DNA from: Ruminococcus sp. FMBCY1
Lineage (GTDB): Bacteria; Bacillota; Clostridia; Oscillospirales; Acutalibacteraceae
NCBI RefSeq assembly: GCF_023921805.1
Contig: NZ_CP074197.1
Location: forward strand, 1,550,001 to 1,614,000
Direction: 5' to 3'
DNA length: 64,000 nt
Shown: in pieces, positions 8,424 to 18,214 of the stretch
Numbering within the stretch: position 1 is the first letter of the stretch
Layout: the number at the start of each line of letters is the position of its first letter
The notes under the pieces: model-generated
Databases searched by the model: none
The model's input: the letters and a program-made list of their open reading frames with translations, nothing else
What the model was told of the DNA's origin: nothing
Made by a program: the position numbers and the translations under genes

Positions 8424-9818
8424 GGTTCTATGTCAATAGTTGGGGTAAACCCAAAAAAGAAGAATTGAAATGAACAAGCGATAGTAAATCAAGCTATCGC
8501 TTGTTTTTGCATTTGGTGAGAAAACATATGTAAAATACGGTTACGGAAACGCTTAAAATTTCTGTAACCATAAGCATTACGCTTAAGTACCTTAATCTTG
8601 TTGTTGCAGCCTTCGGTAAAGCCGTTGGTGATAGTGGAAGAAAAAGAATTCAGAATACCCGGAAGCCAATTAATCATAGTATTAGCACATTTTTTAAATT
8701 GAGGAATACCACAGTCTAAAGCAGAATTTATCCAATTAGAAAAAGCTGTTTTTGCAGACTGTCGGTCTTTGCAATCAAGGATTTTAAGGAAATCCTCTTT
8801 GTAAAAATGAGCAGTAGAAAGAGTTGGAGAAGTAAAAAGCATAACATTTACCTGTTGTTTTTGTTCGTCAGAAAGGAGGTCAAATCTTTTTAGTAAAAGC
8901 TGTCTTGATTGCTTGAAGTATCTGCGATGAGATTTGCTGAATTTCTTTTGTTCTTGTTTGCGAACAGCCTCAAAAGCCCAGATAACTTGCCGTATCCAAT
9001 GGTATTTATCAACAATCTGTGAGGCATTTTTAAACCACACAGAAGAAATATTAGAGTAGGGTTTCCACATATCACTGACAAAAAACTGAACCTTGTCACG
9101 CTGTGACTTATCAAAATGGTTAAAATACTCAGTTAGGAAATGCGCATATCTTTTTGGAAGAATGTCCAAAACGACCTTGTTGACAGGATCGGTGAGAATA
9201 CATTGATACTTTTCACTGTTCGTATTGCCTTTAAATTCATCAATAGAAATAGCAGATGGGAGCTTTTTAGGAGCGTAGGAAACTAAATCAAAAACCCTGA
9301 TTACGGAGCTTACAGAGAGGTTAACCTCTCTTGCAACGCTTGAAAAAGAAACTTCATTTCTCAATTTGTCAATGATATACAAAGACAATCTGTTAGTCAT
9401 ACGATGATAACGAGGGAGGAAATCGACATTTTCAGGGAAACGCTTGCCACAGGAGCAACGATATCGACGCTTATAAAGATGAATAAAGATGTGCTTGCCA
9501 AAGGCAGGAATATCCTTTATAGGCTGTTCACGATAATCGTGAACCTTATCAGTTAAATTGCCACAGCAAGGACATTTGTGAGGTTTTCGTTTTAACCGGC
9601 AGTTAATATAGATTGAATTATCAATTTCTTCAATTTTTTCTATATCAACATCTTGCAATCCTAAGAGTTTTTCGGTAAAATATTTGTAGAGCATATTTGT
9701 TCCTCCGTTTCTGGTTTCTAGTCAATTCCATTTTAACGGATTTTAGACAAATATGCTCTACTTTTTTAAAATTATTTTTGTAGGATCTATTTGTTACCCC
9801 AACATTTATTATAGAGCC
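8424..9818 (-). mobile_element. ISL3-family insertion sequence (1395 bp)
   Basis: The element is bounded by imperfect terminal inverted repeats of about 25 bp. The left end reads GGTTCTATGTCAATAGTTGG and the right end, read inward, GGCTCTATAATAAATGTTGG. Both continue with GGTAA, which matches the typical ISL3 end. An exact 8-bp duplication flanks it. It carries one transposase gene on the - strand. The intact transposase and exact duplication point to a recent, possibly still active, insertion. Confidence 0.95.
8489..9694 (-). CDS. ISL3-family transposase
   Basis: This is a 401-residue DDE transposase. The N-terminus has a zinc-finger-like cysteine set (CPCCGNLTDKVHDYRE, then RRYRCSCGKRF), followed by a helix-turn-helix region (SFSSVAREVNLSVSSVIRVFD). 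Candidate catalytic acids are in AISIDEFKG (first D), FVSDMWKPY (second D) and FTEGCNNKIKVLKR (E). The start has a good GGAGG. It is encoded opposite to the interrupted polysaccharide gene and is full length for the family. Confidence 0.96.
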   Translation of the reverse strand: MLYKYFTEKLLGLQDVDIEKIEEIDNSIYINCRLKRKPHKCPCCGNLTDKVHDYREQPIKDIPAFGKHIFIHLYKRRYRCSCGKRFPENVDFLPRYHRMTNRLSLYIIDKLRNEVSFSSVAREVNLSVSSVIRVFDLVSYAPKKLPSAISIDEFKGNTNSEKYQCILTDPVNKVVLDILPKRYAHFLTEYFNHFDKSQRDKVQFFVSDMWKPYSNISSVWFKNASQIVDKYHWIRQVIWAFEAVRKQEQKKFSKSHRRYFKQSRQLLLKRFDLLSDEQKQQVNVMLFTSPTLSTAHFYKEDFLKILDCKDRQSAKTAFSNWINSALDCGIPQFKKCANTMINWLPGILNSFSSTITNGFTEGCNNKIKVLKRNAYGYRNFKRFRNRILHMFSHQMQKQAIA

Positions 9819-9826
9819 TAAAAATG
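9819..9826. repeat. Right 8-bp target-site duplication of the IS
   Basis: TAAAAATG follows the right IS end and matches 8416-8423 exactly. The open frame of the interrupted gene resumes across it. Confidence 0.93.
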
Positions 9827-10742
9827 CACTCACTCGTCTTGTTTTTAAAGCAACTCAAAATCCCGTATATAAATTTGCGGATAAGCGATTTGCAGAGTAC
9901 AGAAAAATCGTTAAGGTGACCGACAAGGAATACAACAGCGAACAGGAGCTTGCCGCCGATATTCCTCAGGCAGATATTTATATGACAGGCAGTGATCAGG
10001 TGTGGAATACCGTTGTGTGCGGTGAGATTGACCCTGTATATTTTCTGTCGTTTTTGCCCGACAGTGCAAAGAAGATTGCATATGCCGCAAGTTTTGGCGG
10101 CAGTGAAGTTTTGCCAAATGACAAAGAAAACATTAAAAAGTGGCTTAAACGCTACGATAAAATTACAATTCGTGAAAACAGCGGTGTAAAAATCGCAAAC
10201 GAACTCGGAGTGCCTGCCGAGCAGGTGCTTGACCCTACCTTTTTGCTTGAAAAATCGGAGTGGGAAAAGCTCATACCTCAGCGAGAGTGCATCGAAAAAT
10301 ATGTGCTTGTGTATCAGCTCCACCCAAACAAACAATTTGACGAATACGCAAAGCAGTACGCAAAGAAAAAGGGACTTAAACTCTACCGACTGAGCCACTG
10401 TTTCCACCATATTGTGAGGAGCGGCAAATTTGTTTGCTGTCCTCCAATCGGTGAATTTTTGTGGTACATAAAAAATGCCGAGCATTTCCTTACCGATTCT
10501 TTCCATGGCACTGCCTTTGCAATCGGTCTTAACACACAATTTACCGATGTTCTGCCAAAGAGTTACAGCGAAAGAATCTCAAGTATTCTTCAGCTTATCG
10601 GCTATGAAAACAGAATACTCAAAAGCTACAACGACTTTGACATTGACAGCGAAAAAATAGATTTTGAAAAGGTAAACGAAAAAATATCGGCAGAGCGTAA
10701 AAAATCGCTTGATATTCTTAAAAATATGATAGGTGATTAATT

Positions 10743-11906
10743 GTGAACAATATACTTCAGCTTGGCAAAAGCTGCTGCGGCTGCTCAGGCTGTGAGCAGA
10801 TTTGTCCTAAAAAATGTATAACCATACAACCCGACAGCGAGGGATTTCTCTACCCTGTTGTTGACGAAAGCAAGTGCGTTGACTGCGGTCTGTGCGTAAA
10901 GCACTGCCCCATTATGACTGACGCAAAGCGTTGCGATGAGCCAAAGGTGTATGCGGCAAAGTACAAAGACCGCACCTCGGCTTTTAAAAGCACATCGGGC
11001 GGACTTTTTATTCCGCTTGCAAAGGAAGTGCTTGCAAAAGGCGGCGTTGTTTTCGGCTGTGCATATGACGAAAATCTTGTTGCAAGGCACATTGCCGTAA
11101 GCAATGAAAGCGAGCTTTACAAATTGCAAAGCTCTAAGTATGTGCAGAGCGACACCCGAGGTATTTATAAGCAGGTAAAAACCTTGCTTGCAGACGATAA
11201 ATATGTTTTGTTCAGCGGTACAGGCTGTCAGGTCGCAGGACTTAAAACATTCCTTAACAAGGACTGCGAAAAACTGCTTACCGTTGACATTGTGTGCCAT
11301 GGTGTGCCAAGTCCTGCACTCTTTAAAAATTATGTTGACTATATGGGCAGAAAGCTCGGCGGAAAACTCACCTCATACAATTTCAGAAGTAAAGAAAAAC
11401 GAGGCTGGGACTTGTATTACAAGGCTGAAAACGGCAAAAAAAGCAAGTCGGACTACGGATTTTTTGACCCGTATTACAGCGCCTTTCTCTACTGCAAAAC
11501 CTACCGAGAGAGCTGTTACGAATGTAAATTTGCCAATAAAAACAGAGTGGGCGATATTTCGCTTGCCGATTTTTGGGGTATTCAAAAATTTCACCCCGAT
11601 TTTTATGACGAAAACGGAGTATCTCTCGTACTCGTAAATACCGAAAAGGGCAAAGATTATTTTGACCTGATAAAAGACAGGCTCGAAATTATAGAATCGG
11701 ATTACGAAAAAGCCTCTGCCATGAACTCAAACCTTGTCGTGGCATCAGAAAGACCGGCGTGCAGAGATACAATTTATGACGGCTTTGACGGCTTAGATTT
11801 TGACAGCTATGTCAAAACAAAACTTGCGTTCAAGGTAAACCCGAAAACCAAAATCAAAAAAATGATACCTCTCGGCGTAAAGAGGGTACTGAAAAAACTG
11901 CATTAA
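10743..11906 (+). CDS. FrhB-type (coenzyme F420 hydrogenase beta subunit family) iron-sulfur protein
   Basis: This is a 387-residue protein with two N-terminal 4Fe-4S ferredoxin motifs (CSGCEQICPKKC and CVDCGLCVKHCP), then the FrhB N- and C-terminal domains (TSGGLFIPLAKEVL, SKYVQSDTRGIYK, FSGTGCQVAGLK, VDIVCHGVPSP). In polysaccharide clusters such proteins commonly accompany pyruvyl transferases. Their reaction is not settled, and a redox role in modifying the sugar or pyruvyl group is inference. It starts with GTG three bases after the pyruvyl transferase stop. The same pair exists as a fused protein further down. Confidence 0.88.
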   Translation: MNNILQLGKSCCGCSGCEQICPKKCITIQPDSEGFLYPVVDESKCVDCGLCVKHCPIMTDAKRCDEPKVYAAKYKDRTSAFKSTSGGLFIPLAKEVLAKGGVVFGCAYDENLVARHIAVSNESELYKLQSSKYVQSDTRGIYKQVKTLLADDKYVLFSGTGCQVAGLKTFLNKDCEKLLTVDIVCHGVPSPALFKNYVDYMGRKLGGKLTSYNFRSKEKRGWDLYYKAENGKKSKSDYGFFDPYYSAFLYCKTYRESCYECKFANKNRVGDISLADFWGIQKFHPDFYDENGVSLVLVNTEKGKDYFDLIKDRLEIIESDYEKASAMNSNLVVASERPACRDTIYDGFDGLDFDSYVKTKLAFKVNPKTKIKKMIPLGVKRVLKKLH

Positions 11907-11928
11907 GCAAAACAGGAAGGAAACGAAA

Positions 11929-13065
11929 ATGAAAGTATTACAGATTGCTGTCGGAATCAACGGTGGCGGTGTGGGCGCTGTTTTATTGAACTTTTACACC
12001 CATATGAACCACAACGATGTAAAATTTGACATCATAATTGATGATTTGCCGTCAGTTAAAAACGGCAGTCTTAACGAGGACGCATTTAAAAAAATGGGCT
12101 GTAATATTTTTCGTGTTACTCCCAAATCGCAAAATATGAGCGAGAACATCAGGCAGGTCAGCGAGATTATGAAAAACGGCAATTACGATATTCTCCACTC
12201 AAATATGGAGGAATGGTCGGCGCTGTACTGCAAGCTCGGCAAAAAATACGGCATAAAAACAAGAATTGCCCACGCACACCTTGCGTATGTAAACAATCCG
12301 AGCTTTGTAAAAAGAATGTATAACAGTGTGCTAAAGGTAGGACTTCGCCGCTACGCAACAGACTTTTTTGCTTGCAGTAAGGACGCAGGCAGGTATCTTT
12401 TCGGTGACAAAATTCTTGAAAAAAGCAATTTCAGAGTTTTGCCGAATGCGATTGATACAAAAAGCTACTCCTACAATCCGAGCACAAGAAAAAGAATGAG
12501 AAACGAGTTTGGCATAGCCGACACCACCTTTGCGGTAGGCTTTGTAGGCAGACTTTATTATCAGAAAAATCCCGAAAGAATGTTGAGCATATTCAATGAA
12601 ATTTGCAAGCTCCACCCCGATTCTCACCTTGTTATAGTCGGCGACTACAAAAGCTATGCAAAATTTGACGGACTTAAAAAATATGCCGAAGAGAACGGAT
12701 TTTCCGATAAAATTACCTATACGGGACTTAGAAAAGATGTGCCCGATGTTATGCAGGCATTTGACGCATTTGTTCTTCCGTCAAGATACGAGGGCTTTGG
12801 CATTGTGTATATTGAGGCTCAGGCGGCAGGTCTTATGACCTTTGGTACGGCAAAGGTTGTGCCTGAGGAGGTTGACTGCACACCGCTTATGCACTTTATT
12901 GATTCTCAGTCAGAGGATAAACTCTGGGCAAAGCAAATTCTTGAAAACAGCCTTGACTACGAGCGAAAAGATACGGCTAAGGAAATAGAAAACTGCGGCT
13001 TTGAAATTTCTGTTGAGGCTAAAAAGCTGCAGCAATTTTATGAAGATAAAACAAAAGGCAACTAA
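11929..13065 (+). CDS. Glycosyltransferase family 4
   Basis: This is a GT-B transferase of 378 residues. The N-terminal acceptor domain starts LQIAVGINGGGVGAVLLNFY. The C-terminal donor domain has AVGFVGRLYYQKNPERML, HLVIVGDYKSYAKFDGL, YTGLRKDVPDVMQAFDAFV and the EX7E segment LPSRYEGFGIVYIEAQAAG. The order resembles EpsF/CapM-type enzymes of exopolysaccharide clusters. An AGGAAGG site precedes the ATG. Donor and linkage are not predictable. Confidence 0.93.
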   Translation: MKVLQIAVGINGGGVGAVLLNFYTHMNHNDVKFDIIIDDLPSVKNGSLNEDAFKKMGCNIFRVTPKSQNMSENIRQVSEIMKNGNYDILHSNMEEWSALYCKLGKKYGIKTRIAHAHLAYVNNPSFVKRMYNSVLKVGLRRYATDFFACSKDAGRYLFGDKILEKSNFRVLPNAIDTKSYSYNPSTRKRMRNEFGIADTTFAVGFVGRLYYQKNPERMLSIFNEICKLHPDSHLVIVGDYKSYAKFDGLKKYAEENGFSDKITYTGLRKDVPDVMQAFDAFVLPSRYEGFGIVYIEAQAAGLMTFGTAKVVPEEVDCTPLMHFIDSQSEDKLWAKQILENSLDYERKDTAKEIENCGFEISVEAKKLQQFYEDKTKGN

Positions 13066-13086
13066 ACTTCGGAGGTTCAGAAATTT

Positions 13087-15432
13087 ATGTTAGGTCTGGC
13101 AACCCCATTTAAAACTCAAAATTACGGTACAAAATTGCAGGCATATGCTATGCAGTCCATATTTACCGAAATGGGATATGATACCGAAATTATCAACTTT
13201 ACATATACATCGAGCAAAAAAGACAAGCTCGCCACACTGCTCTCGCCCAAAAAACTTGCGGCAAAAATCAAATATAAAAAGTCGCAAAAGGGTACGGCAG
13301 GCAATGCGGAATACTCAAAGTGTATGGCTCAGAGGAACGCAGGCTTTGACAATTTTGTAAATCAAAATCTGCGCATAACCCGTAATTTTCTCAGCCTTGC
13401 AGCTCTAAAAGAATACAGCAAAAGATACGATGCCGTAATTTGCGGAAGCGACCAAATTTGGCTGCCTGTTCATATTCAACAGCAGTATTACACGCTTTCT
13501 TTCGTTCCAAAGAGAACTCGCAGAATTGCGTATGCGCCGAGTTTTGGCATAAGCTCGGTTGAGAAAGCCGATGAAAGCCTTTATAAATCAGCTATCAACG
13601 GCTTTGACAGCCTTTCCTGCCGAGAGATGAGCGGCTGCGACATAATAAAAAACCTCACAAACAAAGAGGCTCAGCTTGTTCTTGACCCAACCCTTATGGT
13701 TGACAAGAAAATATGGGACAAAATGAGCGGAAGTACACCGAAAGTTGACGGCGAGTACATATTCTGCTACTTCCTCGGCAAAAATCCTGAGCATAGAAAA
13801 AAGGTTAGAAAGCTCGCCGAAAAAACAGGCTTAAAGGTTGTGTGCCTGCCGTATATTGACGGCTATACGGAGTCGGACAACGGATATGCTGACCTTGCGC
13901 TTTACGATATTGCGCCCGACGGCTTTGTAAACCTTATTAAAAACGCAAAGTATGTTTGCACCGATTCTTTCCATGGCAGTGCGTTCTCTACCATTTTTGA
14001 AAGGCAATACTTTGTGTTCGAGCGCTTTGCTCCGGGCACTAAGGGTTCAACCAACACAAGGCTTGAGTCGCTTTTAAAAAGCCTTGGTCTTGAATACAGA
14101 CAGATAAAAGACAGCGAGCTTGCCGACGAATGGGACGGCAAACTAAACAAAACTATTGATTATACACAGGTGCAGGCAAGGCTTGAAAAATTAAAGGCTC
14201 ATTCTGCCGAATACATTACCGCTGCGCTTGACGGAATTTTGCCTGCCCATGAAAAACATATAAAGCTGTATGACAAGCACGATTGCTGCGGCTGTTCGGC
14301 GTGTGCCGACAAATGCCCTGTCAAAGCTATAAGTATGAAACCCGACAGCGAGGGATTTGTGTATGCAAATGTTGACGAATCGGCGTGCATAGGCTGCGGT
14401 GCGTGCATTAAAGCCTGCCCGATAAAGCAGTTTAAAAAGGGTACAGCTGAATTTTCGGCTGTTGCGGCATACAGCAAAGATGAGAATATTCGCCACGAGA
14501 GCACTTCGGGCGGAATTTTTACCCACCTTGCAAAAGCAATAATAAGCAACGGCGGCGTTGTTATAGGCGCTGCGTTTGATGAAAACTTCGGTGTAAGACA
14601 CATTGCCGTTGATAATATAGATGACCTTAAAAAATTCAGAAGTTCAAAATATGTTCAGAGTAACACTCAGGGCATTTATAAGAAAACCAAAGCCTTGCTC
14701 GATAATAAGAAAACGGTTCTTTTCTCAGGCACTCCCTGTCAGATAAGGGCGCTAAAGAGCTTTTTGGGCAAGAATTACGAAAATCTTATAACGGTTGATT
14801 TGTTCTGCCATGGTGCTCCGTCACCGAAAATTTGGAATAAGTACCTTGAATTTGCAAATGCGAATAACGAACATATCGACTCGATTTCTTTCCGTGACAA
14901 AAGGATAAGCTGGGAAAATTATTCCCTCACCATTAAGTATAAAGACCACGAAAAATCGGCTTTTTGGAAAGACGATGCCTTCGCAAGAGGATTTGGTTTT
15001 TCACTTTTCAACCGTCCTGCTTGCAGCACCTGCCGACTAAAGTCTTTCCCACGAATCAGCGATATTACACTCGGAGATTTGTGGCTTATTCAGCAGATTT
15101 TCCCCGACCTTGACGACCACAAGGGAATTTCTTTTGTACTGCTAAACAACGAAAAAGGCAAAAGGCTCTTTAACAATATTAAAAGCGAAATCTTTTTCAG
15201 AGATATTCCAAAAGAAAAGCTCAGGCTCACCTATCCTGTTATGGGCACACCGACAAAGGCGCACCCAAACAGAGAGGCTTTCTTTAATCGGCTTGACACC
15301 GTTCCTTTTGACGAACTTGTGTTTAAATATGCAACGGTTGACAAAAAGAGGGAATTTAAAATTAAACGCAACAAAGTTTTAAGCAAACTCGGTATTTTAC
15401 CCGTCCTTAAAAGGCTTAAAAAGATACTGTAA
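13087..15432 (+). CDS. Fused polysaccharide pyruvyl transferase - ferredoxin - FrhB protein
   Basis: This 781-residue fusion has a pyruvyl transferase domain at about residues 1-385 (NYGTKLQAYAMQSIF, VICGSDQIW, YAPSFGISS, VLDPTLMVD, CTDSFHGSAFSTI). Two 4Fe-4S motifs follow at about 398-450 (CCGCSACADKCP, CIGCGACIKACP), and then the FrhB domains to the end (STSGGIFTHLAKAI, SSKYVQSNTQGIYK, SGTPCQIRALKSF). It has the same parts, in the same order, as the split pair at 8219-11906. The fusion is direct evidence that the two activities cooperate. A GGAGG lies 11 bases before the ATG. Confidence 0.9.
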   Translation: MLGLATPFKTQNYGTKLQAYAMQSIFTEMGYDTEIINFTYTSSKKDKLATLLSPKKLAAKIKYKKSQKGTAGNAEYSKCMAQRNAGFDNFVNQNLRITRNFLSLAALKEYSKRYDAVICGSDQIWLPVHIQQQYYTLSFVPKRTRRIAYAPSFGISSVEKADESLYKSAINGFDSLSCREMSGCDIIKNLTNKEAQLVLDPTLMVDKKIWDKMSGSTPKVDGEYIFCYFLGKNPEHRKKVRKLAEKTGLKVVCLPYIDGYTESDNGYADLALYDIAPDGFVNLIKNAKYVCTDSFHGSAFSTIFERQYFVFERFAPGTKGSTNTRLESLLKSLGLEYRQIKDSELADEWDGKLNKTIDYTQVQARLEKLKAHSAEYITAALDGILPAHEKHIKLYDKHDCCGCSACADKCPVKAISMKPDSEGFVYANVDESACIGCGACIKACPIKQFKKGTAEFSAVAAYSKDENIRHESTSGGIFTHLAKAIISNGGVVIGAAFDENFGVRHIAVDNIDDLKKFRSSKYVQSNTQGIYKKTKALLDNKKTVLFSGTPCQIRALKSFLGKNYENLITVDLFCHGAPSPKIWNKYLEFANANNEHIDSISFRDKRISWENYSLTIKYKDHEKSAFWKDDAFARGFGFSLFNRPACSTCRLKSFPRISDITLGDLWLIQQIFPDLDDHKGISFVLLNNEKGKRLFNNIKSEIFFRDIPKEKLRLTYPVMGTPTKAHPNREAFFNRLDTVPFDELVFKYATVDKKREFKIKRNKVLSKLGILPVLKRLKKIL

Positions 15433-15447
15433 TATAAGGAGGTTATA

Positions 15448-16686
15448 ATGAAAAAGCTAATGAATCAACGCTGGTTTATCGCCCTTGTATTTATGGTGCT
15501 TTATAAGCCTGCAATGTTTTCTCAAATGCCTGCGCTGCACACATTCGATACCATATCAAATGTGTTTAAGGTTATGGTAATAGCCGTTCTCGGCGTATGG
15601 TTCGTTTACTTTTACCAAAAAGTGTCGCTGTTCTTTGTAGGAATAGTTTTCTTTGAGGTGTGGCGTGTACTTGCAACAATTTATTGCGGAGGTAATTACA
15701 CCTCACTGTTCATCGCCATACTAAATGCCCTTGCAATCTGCCTTGTTGTGGAAATGGGACTGAAAACAGACCCCGACGCACTGCTTGACGGCGCATCGTT
15801 TACGCTCGGACTGTTTGTGCTTATAAATTTTGCAACTGTACTTCTGTTTCCGCAAGGTATGTACGAGTTTAACACATTTACGCAAAACTACTTTCTCGGA
15901 TACAGAAACAACTCAATTATGCTGTTTTTCCCTGCGATTATCTTCTCAATAGTTCGCTCGCTGAGAAAGTACAACAAGCTGACGCTTTCGTCATTTGTAA
16001 TTACTGCGGTATCGTTTGCCACTGTAATACTTGCGTTCTCGGCAACAAGTGTAATCGGTATGACTGTATTTACACTCTTCCTCTTGCTTGCACTCATAAA
16101 CAAAATGCCGAATTTTCTCAATATCATTACCTATCTCGCAATAAATATTGCGTATTTCTTCGGTGTAATCATCCTCAGATTACAGGAGGCATTTGCGTTT
16201 ATTATTGTAGATATGCTCGGCAGGGACCTTACCTTTACGGGAAGAACTAAGATTTGGGACAGTGCGCTTGCCGCCTTTGCAAAATCACCTGTATTTGGTG
16301 TTGGTGAAATTGAAAATCAGGCATCACGAGATCTTATCGGCGCTACCCATGCCCACAACTATTATCTTGACCTTTTATACAAAAGCGGCCTGCCGGGATT
16401 TTTAATCTTCTTTGCAATTCTTATCATCTGCGGTGTGGCGCTGTATAGAAACAGAAAAAACGGCAAAATTCCTTTTATTGTATCGGGCGCAATTTGTGCC
16501 TTTATGATTATGCTGCAAAGCGAGGCATACTACAACATTTACTACTTCTTCTCAATCCTTACTTTGGCCGCCTTTATTCCTTATGCTCTGCCAAAAAAGG
16601 ACGAGGACGGAAACTTTATTTTTGAAGAAAAGGGAAAGCATTCGCTGAAGAAAAAACACAGCTATCATTATTATTTAAGGAAGTGA
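15448..16686 (+). CDS. O-antigen ligase/polymerase-like membrane protein (Wzy type)
   Basis: This is a 412-residue polytopic membrane protein with about ten hydrophobic segments. A long loop late in the protein carries the Wzy_C/ligase signature (ATHAHNYYLDLLYKSGLPGF), which is where polymerases and ligases bind the lipid-linked glycan. In a locus with Wzz, an initiating transferase and a flippase, a repeat-unit polymerase is the best reading. A clear AAGGAGG precedes the ATG. Confidence 0.85.
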   Translation: MKKLMNQRWFIALVFMVLYKPAMFSQMPALHTFDTISNVFKVMVIAVLGVWFVYFYQKVSLFFVGIVFFEVWRVLATIYCGGNYTSLFIAILNALAICLVVEMGLKTDPDALLDGASFTLGLFVLINFATVLLFPQGMYEFNTFTQNYFLGYRNNSIMLFFPAIIFSIVRSLRKYNKLTLSSFVITAVSFATVILAFSATSVIGMTVFTLFLLLALINKMPNFLNIITYLAINIAYFFGVIILRLQEAFAFIIVDMLGRDLTFTGRTKIWDSALAAFAKSPVFGVGEIENQASRDLIGATHAHNYYLDLLYKSGLPGFLIFFAILIICGVALYRNRKNGKIPFIVSGAICAFMIMLQSEAYYNIYYFFSILTLAAFIPYALPKKDEDGNFIFEEKGKHSLKKKHSYHYYLRK

Positions 16687-16693
16687 CTTTCAC

Positions 16694-18094
16694 TTGGCAA
16701 GTAAAGCGGAAAAGGGCAACAAAAGCCTTAAAGCGAGCGCATTTTACCTTGTAGGAAATCTTTTTAACAAAGCGCTTGCTTTCTTTACAATCCCTATATT
16801 CACACGACTTCTCACAACCTCTGAGTACGGTATATCGCAAACCTACCTTTCGTGGGTAAGCATACTTACACTCATAGTGGGTATGTCGCTCGGCAACTCA
16901 ATAAGAACGGCTTACATTGACTTTGGTGACGATATCGAGGGATATATGTCCTCAATCTACGGACTGTCACTTCTCAGCTTTGTGGGTTCTTCGGCGCTCA
17001 TAATTACAGGAATGCTCATATGGAGCGACATTGACATTGTGCTTGTAATCTGCTGTCTTATGCAGTCGTATTTTCAGTTTGTATCAACCGCAATGACCAC
17101 CAAATATATGATGAAGGTTGACTACATAAAAAAGACCCTTTTGCTGGCACTGCCGAACCTTACGATACAGGTTGCCGCAATTATAACAATTCTAAATATG
17201 CATGGCGACAATAAGTATATGGGTTACATTATCCCATATGCCGCTGTTTACACCATAGTGGGCATATACTTTGTGATTGCGTCATTTATAAGGGGCAAAA
17301 AGGTATTTAACAAGTTGTATTGGAAATATGCCCTCACCTACTCATTGCCGCTTATTTTTCACGGACTTTCGCTTGTACTGCTGTCAAGCTCAGACCGAAT
17401 TATGATTACCAACCTGTATAATTCTTCCGAAACAGGTGTTTACAGCCTGATTTATAATCTAAGTATGGTTGCGATGGCTGTTACCGCATCTCTTGAGGCG
17501 GTGTGGGTGCCTTGGTTTACACGAAAGCTGATGACCAATGAAAAGGATATCATCAACAAAAATATTACAAAGTACCTTGAAATCGCCCTTGTTGTAATGC
17601 TTTGCCTGATGTTTGTTGCGCCTGAAATTGTAAAAATCATGGCTACAAAGGAGTATTACAGCGGTATATATATGATTCCGCCGCTTGTATTTGCATCTTT
17701 TGAAATGTATATGTATACGGTTTATGTAAATGTAGAATATTACTACAAGTCCACAAAATACATAGCATTCAACACCATTGTGGCGGCAGTTACAAACATT
17801 GTGCTCAACTTTATTTTTGTGCCGATGTTCGGCGGTATGGCAGCCTGCTTTACAACGGTAGCGTCTTATATGGTTTCTTTTATAATGCACTCCCGTCACT
17901 CAAAAAAGCTAGACAAAGACCTCTTCCCTATCAGACAGTTTGCATTGCCGACAATAATATTTATAGTTGCCATCGTGCTTGCGTATCTGCTTATGGATTT
18001 GTGGCTTGTCCGCTGGATTATTGTAGTTGCAGGCTTTGGCTGTTATGCTGTATTTGCACTGGTAACAAAGAGATTTGCAACATTCTTAAAATAA
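16694..18094 (+). CDS. Polysaccharide flippase (MOP/Wzx family)
   Basis: This is a 466-residue protein with 12-14 hydrophobic segments. Its N-terminal pattern is typical of Wzx-type flippases (FYLVGNLFNKALAFFTIPIFTRLL, then YGISQTYLSW). SSDRIMITNLYNSSETGVYSL in the middle is the conserved MOP motif. It would move lipid-linked repeat units outward for the Wzy-like polymerase. The start is TTG at 16694, supported by AAGGAAGTGA about 8 bases upstream; no better ATG fits. It is the last gene of the operon. Confidence 0.9.
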   Translation: MASKAEKGNKSLKASAFYLVGNLFNKALAFFTIPIFTRLLTTSEYGISQTYLSWVSILTLIVGMSLGNSIRTAYIDFGDDIEGYMSSIYGLSLLSFVGSSALIITGMLIWSDIDIVLVICCLMQSYFQFVSTAMTTKYMMKVDYIKKTLLLALPNLTIQVAAIITILNMHGDNKYMGYIIPYAAVYTIVGIYFVIASFIRGKKVFNKLYWKYALTYSLPLIFHGLSLVLLSSSDRIMITNLYNSSETGVYSLIYNLSMVAMAVTASLEAVWVPWFTRKLMTNEKDIINKNITKYLEIALVVMLCLMFVAPEIVKIMATKEYYSGIYMIPPLVFASFEMYMYTVYVNVEYYYKSTKYIAFNTIVAAVTNIVLNFIFVPMFGGMAACFTTVASYMVSFIMHSRHSKKLDKDLFPIRQFALPTIIFIVAIVLAYLLMDLWLVRWIIVVAGFGCYAVFALVTKRFATFLK

Positions 18095-18107
18095 AATTAA
18101 ATGATTA

Positions 18108-18140
18108 ACTCCCCTTGGCTAATGCTCAAGGGGAGTTTTT
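18108..18140 (+). terminator. Intrinsic terminator of the polysaccharide operon
   Basis: ACTCCCCTTG (18108-18117) pairs with CAAGGGGAGT (18127-18136), followed by a run of T. Confidence 0.92.
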
Positions 18141-18214
18141 GTGTGAAATATTCTAAGCTCATTTTGCTTAGCTTAATTCGGGCAACAAAGTAAAGCAACA
18201 GCCAAACTTTCCGT

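Larger units (their letters stand above)
8219..10740 (+). pseudogene. Polysaccharide pyruvyl transferase, split by an ISL3-family IS
   Basis: The 5' part (8219-8423) encodes a pyruvyl transferase N-terminus (HAVSNYGSVLQAYATQTALE). The 3' part (9827-10740) encodes the rest, with DIYMTGSDQVWN, FLPDSAKKIAYAASFG, VLDPTFLL and the C-terminal TDSFHGTAFAIG. Removing the IS and one copy of its 8-bp target duplication rejoins the two parts exactly in frame (...KWNKN-ALTRLVFKATQNP...), so the gene was intact before a recent insertion. The 3' part could be translated only from an internal start such as the GTG at 9916 and would lack the N-terminal domain. The FrhB-type gene downstream was its partner. 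Confidence 0.92.

Noticed and set aside
9787..10539. Long - strand frame opposite the pyruvyl transferase
   Set aside because: It is the mirror of a real gene whose domains are clear on the + strand, and it crosses the IS boundary.
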